From: Planctomycetota bacterium
GTDB lineage: Bacteria > Planctomycetota > Phycisphaerae > Phycisphaerales > SM1A02
Length of the DNA: 40,587 nt
Direction of reading: 5' to 3'
NCBI GenBank assembly: GCA_027622195.1
Contig: JAQBZO010000017.1
Span: 1 to 40,587 of the forward strand
Made by a program: the position numbers and the translations under genes. How positions within the stretch are numbered: the stretch's first letter is position 1; each line of letters starts with the position of its first letter. The notes under the pieces are model-generated. The model did no database searches. It was not told where the DNA came from and was given only the letters and a program-made list of their open reading frames with translations. Positions 26,501 to 33,697 of this stretch are shown here, piece by piece.

Positions 26501-27501
26501 TCATCTCGATGGGCGATCGAACTTTTTTCGCAGACGGCGTCTACTTCGCGTGCGCCACGGCACAATCAGGACGACTCACACTCCAACGCACCGACCTCTC
26601 TCGAAAAACATTCGTTGGCAACCATGCAGTGATTCCCTCCGGTGCGAGTTATCCCGAAGGCATGTTCATTGGAGTGGGAACAGCGCCGCCAAATCCATCA
26701 GGATGGGACTCGACACAGTCGTTCGCGTGGTTCGGTCAACCTCCACTTCAACTCCCCAATCGTGCGGTGCAAACGATTGATGAGCGACTCACTTACTCTC
26801 CATCGCCGTTGCGATGGGCGCGCCGAGTCTTCTTTGAACTCGCACGCTTCGCGCTCCCCATCCTTCCGCTCGCGTTGCTCTTGTGGTGGTACACCACGGT
26901 CATCAACAACGGAGTGTCAGGCGGATGGATCGATCGAGGAGTGCTCTCAACACTCGCGCTTGCAATGGCTGTCGCCGTGCTGATCGGCAGCGCCGTCGCG
27001 CTGAAGTGGATCCTGCTGGGTCGAGTCAAAGCAAATCAACATGCATTCTGGTCAGGGTGGTGTTGCCGATGGGATTTGCACTACTGCGCGTGGGAGATGT
27101 GGGCTCGTCCACTCGCAGAGAGATTGCAGAACACGCTGCTCCTCAACATGATTCTGAGGTCCACTGGCATGCGCATCGGACGAGGCGTTGTCTTGGGCGA
27201 TGGATTTGCACAAGTGATTGATACTGACATGCTTCAGTTCGAGGATCACTCCACCATTGCCTGCCACTTTCAGGCTCACTCATTCGAAGATCGCGTCCTC
27301 AAGATTGAGCCGCTCATCATTCGCAAAGGGGCTTCGGTCGGCGAAAACACTGTGGTTTTCTATGGTGCCGACATTGGCGAGGGGTGCCACGTCGCCCCGG
27401 GTGGAATCGTGATGAAACGGGATCGATTGCCCTCAGGAACCTCGGTCGGGGGATCTCCCGCTATCATTCTCTATAACTCCTATGCTCTCAAACACCGCTG
27501 A
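23509..27501 (+). CDS. Pls/PosA-type membrane nonribosomal peptide synthetase
   Basis: This 1330-residue protein has the layout of epsilon-poly-lysine synthetase Pls. An adenylation domain (about 1-515) carries A3 YTSGTTGLPKG at 169-179, A5 NGYGPTE, A7 YRTGDLAR, A8 GRIDGQVKLRGYRVE and A10 GKIDRRNLP. A carrier domain has Ser550 in DLGGDSL for phosphopantetheine. There is no condensation domain with H-H-x-x-x-D-G. Instead three pairs of membrane helices (about 620-690, 867-930, 1105-1175) alternate with three soluble hexapeptide-repeat-like domains (IGSDCAIQTRATIGGGTSVG and GEGCHVAPGGIVMKRDRLPS are examples). Characterised relatives make homopolymers of a basic amino acid. The monomer here is not known. 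The length nearly equals Pls (about 1320). It overlaps both neighbours. Confidence 0.87.
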   Translation: MAPMRMLQHFFARQVERTPNAIAVDAPCVIPRAQLTYTALAQKSAGIAEKLLELPAAASVCGRPDPIVAILLSRQECDLYAAQIGALLAGAAWTAIDPSFPDEHIRRILDDAQPLAVVTDAQGVDRLGRSSIACCTVIDVKSVESTTIERALALLQRGGDPHQLAYLIYTSGTTGLPKGVMIEHQSIVALVESDCTEFALTSRDRVAQCSSAAYDSSIEETWLAFASGATLVPLDDSTLRSGPDLIPFLRDERVTVFCPPPTLLRSMGCQSPKVDLPDLRLLYVGGETLPQDLSDQWSAVLHLENGYGPTECTVTVVRGRMNPGVSVHIGRAVPGSMTHILHEDGTPVLAGDSGELCISGASLARGYRGDDPSGNGRFFDHPTLGRLYRTGDLARSRLDGDIECLGRIDGQVKLRGYRVELPAVEAACAAVECVQEAGCRLQGEGPRTRLAAFLVRSSRSQEAHIETVRAHVRSVLPGYMVPTHFEWIDRLPTTTGGKIDRRNLPDRAIENPVGTIPSGSGPLVAFARVLSCETPPTLDDDFFLDLGGDSLTATAAVVAMRTDPAWQWVATTHIYQWRTARELERVATQRMHEVSDRVAPEESKKTRTDYLPQASPIWTTIAQAFWLGGEIAAVALVAVPLLFLVIPWLIEGVGLSRVLILAAPLMMVLSFLWLGLTVAATRVTKALLVGRLTPQSIPVWSSLWLRLWIVSQVAQLIPWRLCAGTVLQSTVLRALGARVGEAVSIHPGVALHSPCWELLCIKDRACIAQDALLQLARLEGGCLIIDSVSIGSDCAIQTRATIGGGTSVGNGSVIAPLAYLSHGTSTGSNERWSGVPAKCTEAVHSRVVAQTTNTPTKHVVRVLFSRLLGSWIGLIVVGLFLRHTAFGFEVAEAIESWLLIPSISWESVLFVALSVAGLVVIRLSLLAAQCRMMGVCRPGEYDLWGSDAARALHKPAIVDSAGQWLAGTVFWPIWLRLAGMRIGKQCEISTILDTIPELISMGDRTFFADGVYFACATAQSGRLTLQRTDLSRKTFVGNHAVIPSGASYPEGMFIGVGTAPPNPSGWDSTQSFAWFGQPPLQLPNRAVQTIDERLTYSPSPLRWARRVFFELARFALPILPLALLLWWYTTVINNGVSGGWIDRGVLSTLALAMAVAVLIGSAVALKWILLGRVKANQHAFWSGWCCRWDLHYCAWEMWARPLAERLQNTLLLNMILRSTGMRIGRGVVLGDGFAQVIDTDMLQFEDHSTIACHFQAHSFEDRVLKIEPLIIRKGASVGENTVVFYGADIGEGCHVAPGGIVMKRDRLPSGTSVGGSPAIILYNSYALKHR

Positions 27502-27916
27502 ATACGCACTTCGCGCAGCAGTTCATCTCGCGAAGCATCCTGAAAGCCACTGCAGCGCTGCGGAAGTGGCAAAGGTCACACTCGTGCCTCCGAGTTATGT
27601 CTCGAAGGTGCTGCTGGATCTTGTGAGGGGGGGAATCACTTCGAGTCAACGAGGTCCAAACGGCGGATTCCTTTTGACTCGTGCGCCCGAAAAAATCTCG
27701 TTGCTTGAGGTGATCAACGCCGTGGACCCGATTGTTCGCATCAAGACCTGTCCTCTTGGCATTGCGAGCCATGGAGCCAACCTCTGCCAACTTCATTCTC
27801 GAATGGACCAAGCCGCAGAGGGTGTAGAGCGATGCTTCGCAGGAGCCACCATCGCCGACATGGCGCAGGCAAGCACTGATGGATCTCGTTGCCTTTTCCC
27901 TGCCGGACCCGCCTGA
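27482..27916 (+). CDS. Rrf2 family transcriptional regulator
   Basis: This 144-residue DNA-binding protein has the Rrf2 winged helix at its start: MLSNTAEYALRAAVHLA, then the recognition region LVPPSYVSKVLLDLVRGGI and the wing SSQRGPNGGFLLTR. Three cysteines follow (Cys90, Cys102, Cys118) in the usual KTCPLG and LCQLH context. The spacing differs from IscR, so Fe-S binding is possible but not certain. It starts 20 bases inside the end of the NRPS gene, which makes it the third gene of that operon and suggests feedback control through the palindrome before the SET gene. Confidence 0.88.
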   Translation: MLSNTAEYALRAAVHLAKHPESHCSAAEVAKVTLVPPSYVSKVLLDLVRGGITSSQRGPNGGFLLTRAPEKISLLEVINAVDPIVRIKTCPLGIASHGANLCQLHSRMDQAAEGVERCFAGATIADMAQASTDGSRCLFPAGPA

Positions 27917-27998
27917 AGCGATCGATTCGGTCAGCTGGGCAGATCGAACAGCACCTCCAATAAACTGACATCATCGTCGAACTCGGCGCGCGCTGGGT

Positions 27999-28170
27999 CT
28001 AAAAACGGGCGAGGAGCATCGACAAATCTTCAGCGCCGACGAGCCCATTTTTGGACAAGTCCGCTGAGCACCCATCCGGGCATACGCCCCATGTAGGTCG
28101 ATCCCAAACTCGCGTTGATCACATCCGCACCGTACTGAATGGCGCGGTACATCCCCTTCGCCACGTTGTA
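27999..28170 (-). pseudogene. Decayed subtilase-dockerin gene fragment
   Basis: On the minus strand, bases 28170-28102 read YNVAKGMYRAIQYGADVINA followed by SLG, the central strand and turn of an S8 subtilase (A-x-x-x-G-A-D-V-I-N-x-S-L-G). Bases 28085-27999 read, in another frame, VCPDGCSADLSKNGLVGAED then LSMLLARF and stop, which is the last dockerin repeat of a Phycisphaerae secreted protein. In an intact gene these parts are over 150 residues apart, so the fragment has lost its 5' part, most of the protease domain and its frame. It lies antisense to the SET-Pls-Rrf2 operon's 3' end. Confidence 0.6.
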
Positions 28171-28173
28171 AAT

Positions 28174-28205
28174 GAGGACCCCCCTTCATCGGGGGGTCTT
28201 CTTTT
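28174..28205 (+). terminator. Rho-independent terminator
   Basis: GACCCCCC at 28177-28184 pairs with GGGGGGTC at 28191-28198 around TTCATC, extended to 11 pairs with one G-U by GAG and TTC on the flanks, and CTTTT follows. This is the strongest hairpin terminator in the window. It most likely ends the SET-Pls-Rrf2 transcript, 258 bases after the Rrf2 stop, and shields the next gene. Confidence 0.8.
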
Positions 28206-28304
28206 GAAGACGCGCGTCCGAAAGAAGCACTCCGTTGCGAAAACCCGCGGGAACCGCCGAGTTTCTGGCCCCTCCGTCCCGAATGCGTGGCATAGTGCAA
28301 TATC

Positions 28305-29744
28305 TTGATCATGCTGATGTTGCACAGGTTTTCATTGTCCATCGCGATCACGATCTCGACCCTCATGGCGTCCACGGTGCACGCTGGGAATTGCCCAGGC
28401 GACATCGATTCAAGTGGAGCGGTGGATGGATCCGACCTCGCCACCTTGTTGAGCGGTTGGGGAACGACCGATCCAACCGCTGACATCGATGGAAGTGGCG
28501 CGATTGATGGAGCTGATCTCACGCTGATGCTCGGCGCCTGGGGCGCGTGTCCACTTCCACCCGAAGAGTGGACACTCGTGACGTCGACCAACAACACCAC
28601 AACGACTGCTTACGACAGCGCGGGACAAGTCGCACGAACATGGACCGGCGCAACAGGAGGCGCGAGCATCGGCTATCTCGCTCCAGATGGATCGCTCGTT
28701 CGTCCGAGCATCCACACCGCTGGCGCATACAACTCGGCGGCACGCGGAGGACGCATTCAAATCTGGAACGCTGCGGGCACCCTCACGAATGATCTCCTCG
28801 TTTCAACGGCTGCGTTCCAACAACATCACGACATCCGCCGCATGCCCAACGGACACATTCTTTGCATCGCGTGGGAGGGACACACTCAAGCAGAGGGCAC
28901 CGCTGCGGGGCGCGTGGGTCTCACCGGTCCGATCTGGCCCGAGACCATTCTTGAAATTGAACCGACTGGGTACAGCACCTACAACATCGTGTGGAGGTGG
29001 AGCCTCTGGAATCATCTCATTCAAGATGTCAACCCATCGCTCCCGAGTTACGGAGTCATTGCTGAGCATCCTGAACTCGTCAACATCAACTTCGGAACGA
29101 TCGCCGCTGGCTCAGGCGATTGGAATCATGCGAATTGCATCGACTACAACGCCGCACGCGATGAGATCGTGCTGAGTTCGCGCACATTCAACGAAGTGTG
29201 GGTCATCGATCACTCGACCACCACCGCGCAAGCTGCAACTCACCTCGGCGGCAATCGAAATCGAGGAGGAGACCTCCTCTACCGTTGGGGAAATCCAAAC
29301 GCGTACGGCCGCGGCACGGTCGCGGACAAAGTCTTCTTCACGGTGCACAGCGCGCATTGGATTCCAGCGGGACTTCCAGGCGCAGGCAACATTCTCGCAT
29401 TCAATAACGGCGACCGCACGGGCACAGCGAACGACTATTCAACAGTTGTCGAACTTGTTCCCCCTCGCGACCCCAACGGTGCGTATGTCATCAGCTCGTC
29501 CAACCCATTCGGACCGACGTCACCAGTCTGGTCGCACGGAGTGGCTGGTGCTTTTTACGGTGGCCCCACACAGTGCGGCGCATTTCGAACTCGAGACAAC
29601 ACGACGATGATCACATTGACAAACTCGGGCGTCGTCTTTGAAGTGAACGCATCCGGTCAAACAGTGTGGACTCGCACCTTTGCAGGATCGATTCCGAGGG
29701 TCCCCCGATACTGGATGGAGAATGGTCTCTGGGTCGGTCCATAA
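28305..29744 (+). CDS. Secreted arylsulfotransferase-like protein with N-terminal dockerin repeats
   Basis: This 479-residue protein has a signal peptide ending in STVHAG. Directly after it come two dockerin-like repeats (GDIDSSGAVDGSDLATLLSG and ADIDGSGAIDGADLTLMLGA, residues about 31-85), an unusual N-terminal position. The rest is a beta-propeller of the arylsulfotransferase (ASST) kind: QQHHDIRRMPNGHILCIAWE, IVWRWSLWNHLIQD, GSGDWNHANCIDYNAARDEI, LSSRTFNEVWVIDHST and YRWGNPNAYG are the phrases that recur in that family. ASST enzymes transfer sulfate between phenols; many distant homologues are uncharacterised, so the reaction is not assured. The first ATG at 28305 is followed by two others within 12 bases. 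Confidence 0.8.
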   Translation: MIMLMLHRFSLSIAITISTLMASTVHAGNCPGDIDSSGAVDGSDLATLLSGWGTTDPTADIDGSGAIDGADLTLMLGAWGACPLPPEEWTLVTSTNNTTTTAYDSAGQVARTWTGATGGASIGYLAPDGSLVRPSIHTAGAYNSAARGGRIQIWNAAGTLTNDLLVSTAAFQQHHDIRRMPNGHILCIAWEGHTQAEGTAAGRVGLTGPIWPETILEIEPTGYSTYNIVWRWSLWNHLIQDVNPSLPSYGVIAEHPELVNINFGTIAAGSGDWNHANCIDYNAARDEIVLSSRTFNEVWVIDHSTTTAQAATHLGGNRNRGGDLLYRWGNPNAYGRGTVADKVFFTVHSAHWIPAGLPGAGNILAFNNGDRTGTANDYSTVVELVPPRDPNGAYVISSSNPFGPTSPVWSHGVAGAFYGGPTQCGAFRTRDNTTMITLTNSGVVFEVNASGQTVWTRTFAGSIPRVPRYWMENGLWVGP

Positions 29745-29861
29745 GCCGTATCCTTCGTCCATGGATGCGAGCGGCGGCGGCGATCACACGAGTTTGAAAT
29801 CCATCCTTCCCGCGTGGTTCGCATGCGCCCTTCGCGAGCGATTCGCTGAGTCCACAAAGTC

Positions 29862-31592
29862 ATGACCCCACCTCTTGCAAGACGATTGCTGATCATCGGT
29901 TGGGATGCTGCGGATTGGCTCATCATCGACCGCCTCATTGCTGCTGGCCAGATGCCCGCGCTCAAGAAGTTGATCGATGGTGGCGTGCGCGCTGACCTGA
30001 CCACACTCGAACCCAAACTGTCCCCGCTTCTCTGGACATCCATCGCCACTGGGAAAACTCCTGACAAACACGGCATTCTCAACTTCGTCGAGCCGAAGCC
30101 GGATGGATCAGGACTGCAAGTCTCGACAAGCACATCGCGTTCCACCAAGGCGCTCTGGAACATTCTGTCGCAGAGTGGACTTCGCACTCGCGTCGTCGGT
30201 TGGTACGCGACGCACCCTGCAGAACCCATTGCTGGAGGGGTCGTCTCGAATGTTGTGCAAGAGGGTGAGCCGAGCAAGAGCAGTGCTCCGTGGCCTCTCG
30301 CACCTGCGGCTGTTTCTCCTGAATCACAGCGTGACCACATCGCATCGCTCCGTCAGCGCACGTCAACATTCTCAGAGAAAACACTCCGCACACTGCTTCC
30401 TGCTGCGGCAAGTTTGGGAAGCAACAACGCGCGCGTTGCCACACTTTCGAAATTGATGTCCTACGCGACGACCATTCGTCAAGTCGGCGTCGATGCCCTT
30501 CGCGATCGAGATTCATGGGACTGCGCGATGATCTTCTTCGATGCGATCGATACGGTTGGACATCACTTCATGCAGTTTGCACCTCCTCGGATGTCGCATG
30601 TGAGTGAAAAGGAATTGAAACAATTCGGAAGCGTGATGGACCGCGTGTATGAGTGGCACGACAACGCACTCGCCGACTTACTCGATGCTGCCGGGAGCGA
30701 CACCACAGTCGTGCTCCTCTCGGATCACGGATTTCACTCTGATCACTTGCGCCCGCACCTCGGCGATGTTCCTCCCGAGCGCCGCGCCGAATTGGAGTCC
30801 AGTTGGCACCGACCGCTCGGCATCCTCGTCATGTCTGGTGGCGGGATTCGCACTCAAGCGAATCCCTCGCATCCCAACATTCTCGACATCACTCCCACTG
30901 CTCTGACGCTTCTTGGACTTCCAGCAGGCGAAGATATGGACGGGCGTGTCCTCGCCGAATCTCTTGCGACCGACACGATTCCCACACGGATTCCATCGTG
31001 GGACAGTGTTGACGGCGATGCGGGTTTGCATCCAGCCGAAGCGCGACTCAACGCCTACGAAGCGGCGGATGCGATTGCGCAGTTGATTGACCTCGGCTAC
31101 ATGGCGCCTCTCACAGACGATGTGCAAGGTCAACTCGATCTCGTTCGGAGAGAGAGCTTGTTCAATCTCGGTGTCGTCCAGATGGGGAAACATCAATTCG
31201 ACAAGGCGATCGACACATTTCAATCACTTACGACGGACCGTCCGACCGATGCCCGGTATTCGATCTGCCTCGCCCGTTGCCTCGCTTCGTTGTTTCGTAC
31301 CGCTGATGCCAGTCGCGTCCTGCGCGCACTCCTCGTTCACGATCCAGCGAACATCGAATCTCGCCTCTTGCTCGCGAGTGTCTTCGCGCTCACTGCGAAA
31401 GTCGGTGATCCAATGTCGATCTCGACTCACCAGTGGGCGGCCGTACTTCACGACAAGAATCGCCAACGAGTTGAGTCAGCACACCACCGTGCCGAAGCGG
31501 TGCGGCTGCAATCGCTCGTGCCGATTCCAGATGTTGCAGATCCCCATGGACCAGTCGCGTTTGTCTTGGCGCACCAACTCGATCCTCTGTAG
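29862..31592 (+). CDS. Alkaline phosphatase-superfamily phosphodiesterase with C-terminal repeat domain
   Basis: This 576-residue protein has the type I phosphodiesterase/nucleotide pyrophosphatase fold (about 1-400). The metal site residues are seen in IGWDAADW (Asp), PKLSPLLWTSIATGKTPDKH (nucleophile Thr/Ser region), FDAIDTVGHHFM (Asp, His) and LLSDHGFHSDH (Asp, His). There is no signal peptide, so it appears cytoplasmic. After about residue 410 the chain becomes helical with repeat-like phrases (SLFNLGVVQMGKHQFDKAID, DARYSICLARCLASLFRTAD), which look like tetratricopeptide repeats. Such fused enzymes are frequent in Planctomycetes; the substrate is unknown. It is convergent with the sulfotransferase, with six bases between stops. 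Confidence 0.85.
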   Translation: MTPPLARRLLIIGWDAADWLIIDRLIAAGQMPALKKLIDGGVRADLTTLEPKLSPLLWTSIATGKTPDKHGILNFVEPKPDGSGLQVSTSTSRSTKALWNILSQSGLRTRVVGWYATHPAEPIAGGVVSNVVQEGEPSKSSAPWPLAPAAVSPESQRDHIASLRQRTSTFSEKTLRTLLPAAASLGSNNARVATLSKLMSYATTIRQVGVDALRDRDSWDCAMIFFDAIDTVGHHFMQFAPPRMSHVSEKELKQFGSVMDRVYEWHDNALADLLDAAGSDTTVVLLSDHGFHSDHLRPHLGDVPPERRAELESSWHRPLGILVMSGGGIRTQANPSHPNILDITPTALTLLGLPAGEDMDGRVLAESLATDTIPTRIPSWDSVDGDAGLHPAEARLNAYEAADAIAQLIDLGYMAPLTDDVQGQLDLVRRESLFNLGVVQMGKHQFDKAIDTFQSLTTDRPTDARYSICLARCLASLFRTADASRVLRALLVHDPANIESRLLLASVFALTAKVGDPMSISTHQWAAVLHDKNRQRVESAHHRAEAVRLQSLVPIPDVADPHGPVAFVLAHQLDPL

Positions 31593-31598
31593 GTGCGA

Positions 31599-32174
31599 TT
31601 ACACCGATCGATTGCGGTGCAACGACGGATCCACAGCGGCAGCCATGGATCGTTCGTCGAGGTCTCCACCGAGGAATGCGTTCATTGATGCCGCTTGCCC
31701 AACGGCATCGCTGATGAGTTTTGCGTGGGGAACTTCCAACACCTGAAACTGTGGACGAGCAGCGAGCCACGTGCGCACTTGTGCCAGTTGCCCCGTGTAG
31801 ACCGCGGCGAGTCGATCGGCGGTCAGCGTGGCGCCCGACTTCCCACTCCGAGCGAGCATCGCAGACTGACTCGCGGTCACCTCGCGCAAATCGCGAGCAA
31901 GGAAGAGCACGCGGTACGGACGATCGTCGGGCAGATCCATCAAGAGCAAATGGATGATCTTCACAACCCGTCCCCGCGCATCATCGAGCCATGCGCGGTC
32001 CGTCTTGAGGCTCTTTACGCGCTCAAGTTCGAAGTAGCCGCGCGGATTGTCGGCATCAGGCGTCCGCACCGAATCGGTCAGCGCAGGGATTCCCCCTGCC
32101 ACCACCATTTGCATGACGAGACTCGTCCCCGAGCGTGGAAGTCCTGAGACAATCGTGGTGTAATCGCGCGACAC
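31599..32174 (-). CDS. Sulfotransferase-like P-loop protein
   Basis: This 191-residue protein begins with TTIVSGLPRSGTSLVMQMVV, the phosphate-binding loop of PAPS-dependent sulfotransferases. RVLFLARDLREVTASQ is the second conserved strand that binds the 3'-phosphate. It is short for the family. The start is GTG at 32174, forced because the P-loop lies only ten residues later. Only 15 bases separate it from the ATG of the divergent aldehyde dehydrogenase gene, so each promoter must lie inside the neighbouring gene or the gap is shared. The sulfate acceptor is unknown. Confidence 0.78.
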   Translation of the reverse strand: MSRDYTTIVSGLPRSGTSLVMQMVVAGGIPALTDSVRTPDADNPRGYFELERVKSLKTDRAWLDDARGRVVKIIHLLLMDLPDDRPYRVLFLARDLREVTASQSAMLARSGKSGATLTADRLAAVYTGQLAQVRTWLAARPQFQVLEVPHAKLISDAVGQAASMNAFLGGDLDERSMAAAVDPSLHRNRSV

Positions 32175-32189
32175 AACAGCGAAGATAGC

Positions 32190-33677
32190 ATGACGAACTC
32201 AATGATTCACCACTTCATCGGCGGAGCGAAGTTCAACGATGTTGGTTCACATCAACACACAGCTGTGAATCCCGCGACGGGCGAATCGATTGGGCAGATT
32301 CCACTGGATTCCCTCGTCGCCGCCGATCGAGCGGTTGCTGCCGCGGCAAGCGCATTTCCCGCTTGGTCTGAGACTCCTGTGGGAGATCGCATTCAACACC
32401 TTTTCCGATTCAAGTCCATCCTCGAATCGAATGCAAAGGATCTCGCAGCAATCCTCGTTCAAGAGCATGGAAAAACAACAGCAGAGGCACTCGGATCAGT
32501 TCGGCGCGGCATCGATTGCATCGAACATGCTTGCGCCGCTCCCGTTCTGATGATGGGACGCACCCTGCCGCAGATCGCCGTCTCTTCGAGTTTCTGTCGC
32601 ACGAAGGAAGAGGGTGGAGTCGGCATCGATTCCGTCGTGGACCGATTGCCACTTGGAGTGTGCCTCGGGATCACCCCCTTCAATTTTCCCATCATGGTGC
32701 CGCTGTGGATGTGGCCGATGGCGGTGGCGTGCGGAAACACATTCGTCCTCAAGCCCTCCGAGAAAGATCCCCAATCGACTGTCCGAGTTGTTGAACTCGC
32801 GCACGAGGCTGGACTCCCAGCAGGCGTTCTCAATCTCGTTCACGGTGGAGTCGAGGTTGCAAGCGCACTCATCCGAGACCCTCGGGTTTGCGCTGTGTCG
32901 TTCGTCGGATCCACCCGCGCTGGCGCAGAGATCTATGCATCCGCCGCCTCGGCAGGAAAACGTGTTCAGTGCATGGCCGGCGCCAAGAATCACTCGATCA
33001 TCATGCCCGATGCGATGCGCGACGCCGCCGTCGAAGGAATCATCGGTTCAGCCTTCGGCAATTCAGGACAGCGCTGCCTCGCAGGAAGCACCGTGGTGTG
33101 CGTCGGAGATTCTGCAGAGTGGATGGTTCCTCGACTCGTCGACGCAGCGCGTGCCATTCGAGTCTCTGCCGGTAGCGATGCGGGATGCGCGATGGGTCCG
33201 ATGCAAGACGCTGATGGATTCGCGCGTGTCATCGCCGCCATTGAGTCAGGACAATCCGATGGCGCGCAACTCTTGCTCGATGGACGCGCCTTGAAGTTGC
33301 CGACGAACGGCTTCTTCGTCGGACCATCGATCTTTGATCATGTCACTCCCGAGATGTCCCTCGCTCGAAACGAAATCTTCGGTCCAGTCCTTTCGATCAT
33401 GCGTGCTCGCGATCTCGATGATGCCGTCGCGATGGTGAACAAGTCTGAGTATGGGAATATGGCCGTGATCTTCACCGATTCAGGCCATGCGGCGCGTCGA
33501 TTCGAGCGCACCGTTCAGGCAGGAATGATCGGAGTGAATGTCGGCGTCCCCGCGCCGATGGCTGCATTCCCATTCGCGGGGTGGAAGCGATCGTTCTTCG
33601 GAGACCTGCATACCAACGGAGAAGATGGTGTGCGCTTCTTCACCAAGTCACGGGTGACCGTGCGTCGATGGATCTGA
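32190..33677 (+). CDS. mmsA: Methylmalonate/malonate-semialdehyde dehydrogenase (CoA-acylating)
   Basis: This 495-residue aldehyde dehydrogenase fits MmsA in length and motifs: FIGGAKF near the start, LGVCLGITPFNFPIMVPLWM, FVGSTRAGAEIY, MAGAKNHSIIMPDA and the catalytic Cys296 in NSGQRCLAGST. The MmsA subgroup oxidises methylmalonate semialdehyde to propionyl-CoA and malonate semialdehyde to acetyl-CoA with release of CO2. It leads the plus-strand pyrimidine catabolic operon, where it would take the product of the aminotransferase. An alternative start lies at 32202 (MIHHFIGG). The next gene starts 20 bases after its stop. Confidence 0.9.
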   Translation: MTNSMIHHFIGGAKFNDVGSHQHTAVNPATGESIGQIPLDSLVAADRAVAAAASAFPAWSETPVGDRIQHLFRFKSILESNAKDLAAILVQEHGKTTAEALGSVRRGIDCIEHACAAPVLMMGRTLPQIAVSSSFCRTKEEGGVGIDSVVDRLPLGVCLGITPFNFPIMVPLWMWPMAVACGNTFVLKPSEKDPQSTVRVVELAHEAGLPAGVLNLVHGGVEVASALIRDPRVCAVSFVGSTRAGAEIYASAASAGKRVQCMAGAKNHSIIMPDAMRDAAVEGIIGSAFGNSGQRCLAGSTVVCVGDSAEWMVPRLVDAARAIRVSAGSDAGCAMGPMQDADGFARVIAAIESGQSDGAQLLLDGRALKLPTNGFFVGPSIFDHVTPEMSLARNEIFGPVLSIMRARDLDDAVAMVNKSEYGNMAVIFTDSGHAARRFERTVQAGMIGVNVGVPAPMAAFPFAGWKRSFFGDLHTNGEDGVRFFTKSRVTVRRWI

Positions 33678-33697
33678 CGAGAAAGGAAGAATCCCCA

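Larger units (their letters stand above)
27917..28304. other. Intergenic region with gene remnant and terminator
   Basis: This 388-base stretch between the Rrf2 gene and the arylsulfotransferase-like gene has no intact gene. It contains a minus-strand subtilase-dockerin remnant (27999-28170) and a strong hairpin terminator (28174-28205). A minus-strand frame of about 35 codons (around 28186-28292, beginning MPRIRDGGARNSAVPAG) ends in the terminator hairpin; I cannot tell whether it is real and do not call it. Confidence 0.5.

Noticed and set aside
27971-28600. A 209-codon minus-strand frame across the terminator and the start of the arylsulfotransferase-like gene
   Set aside because: It has no coherent domain. 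The real coding traces on that strand (subtilase and dockerin pieces) lie in the two other frames.
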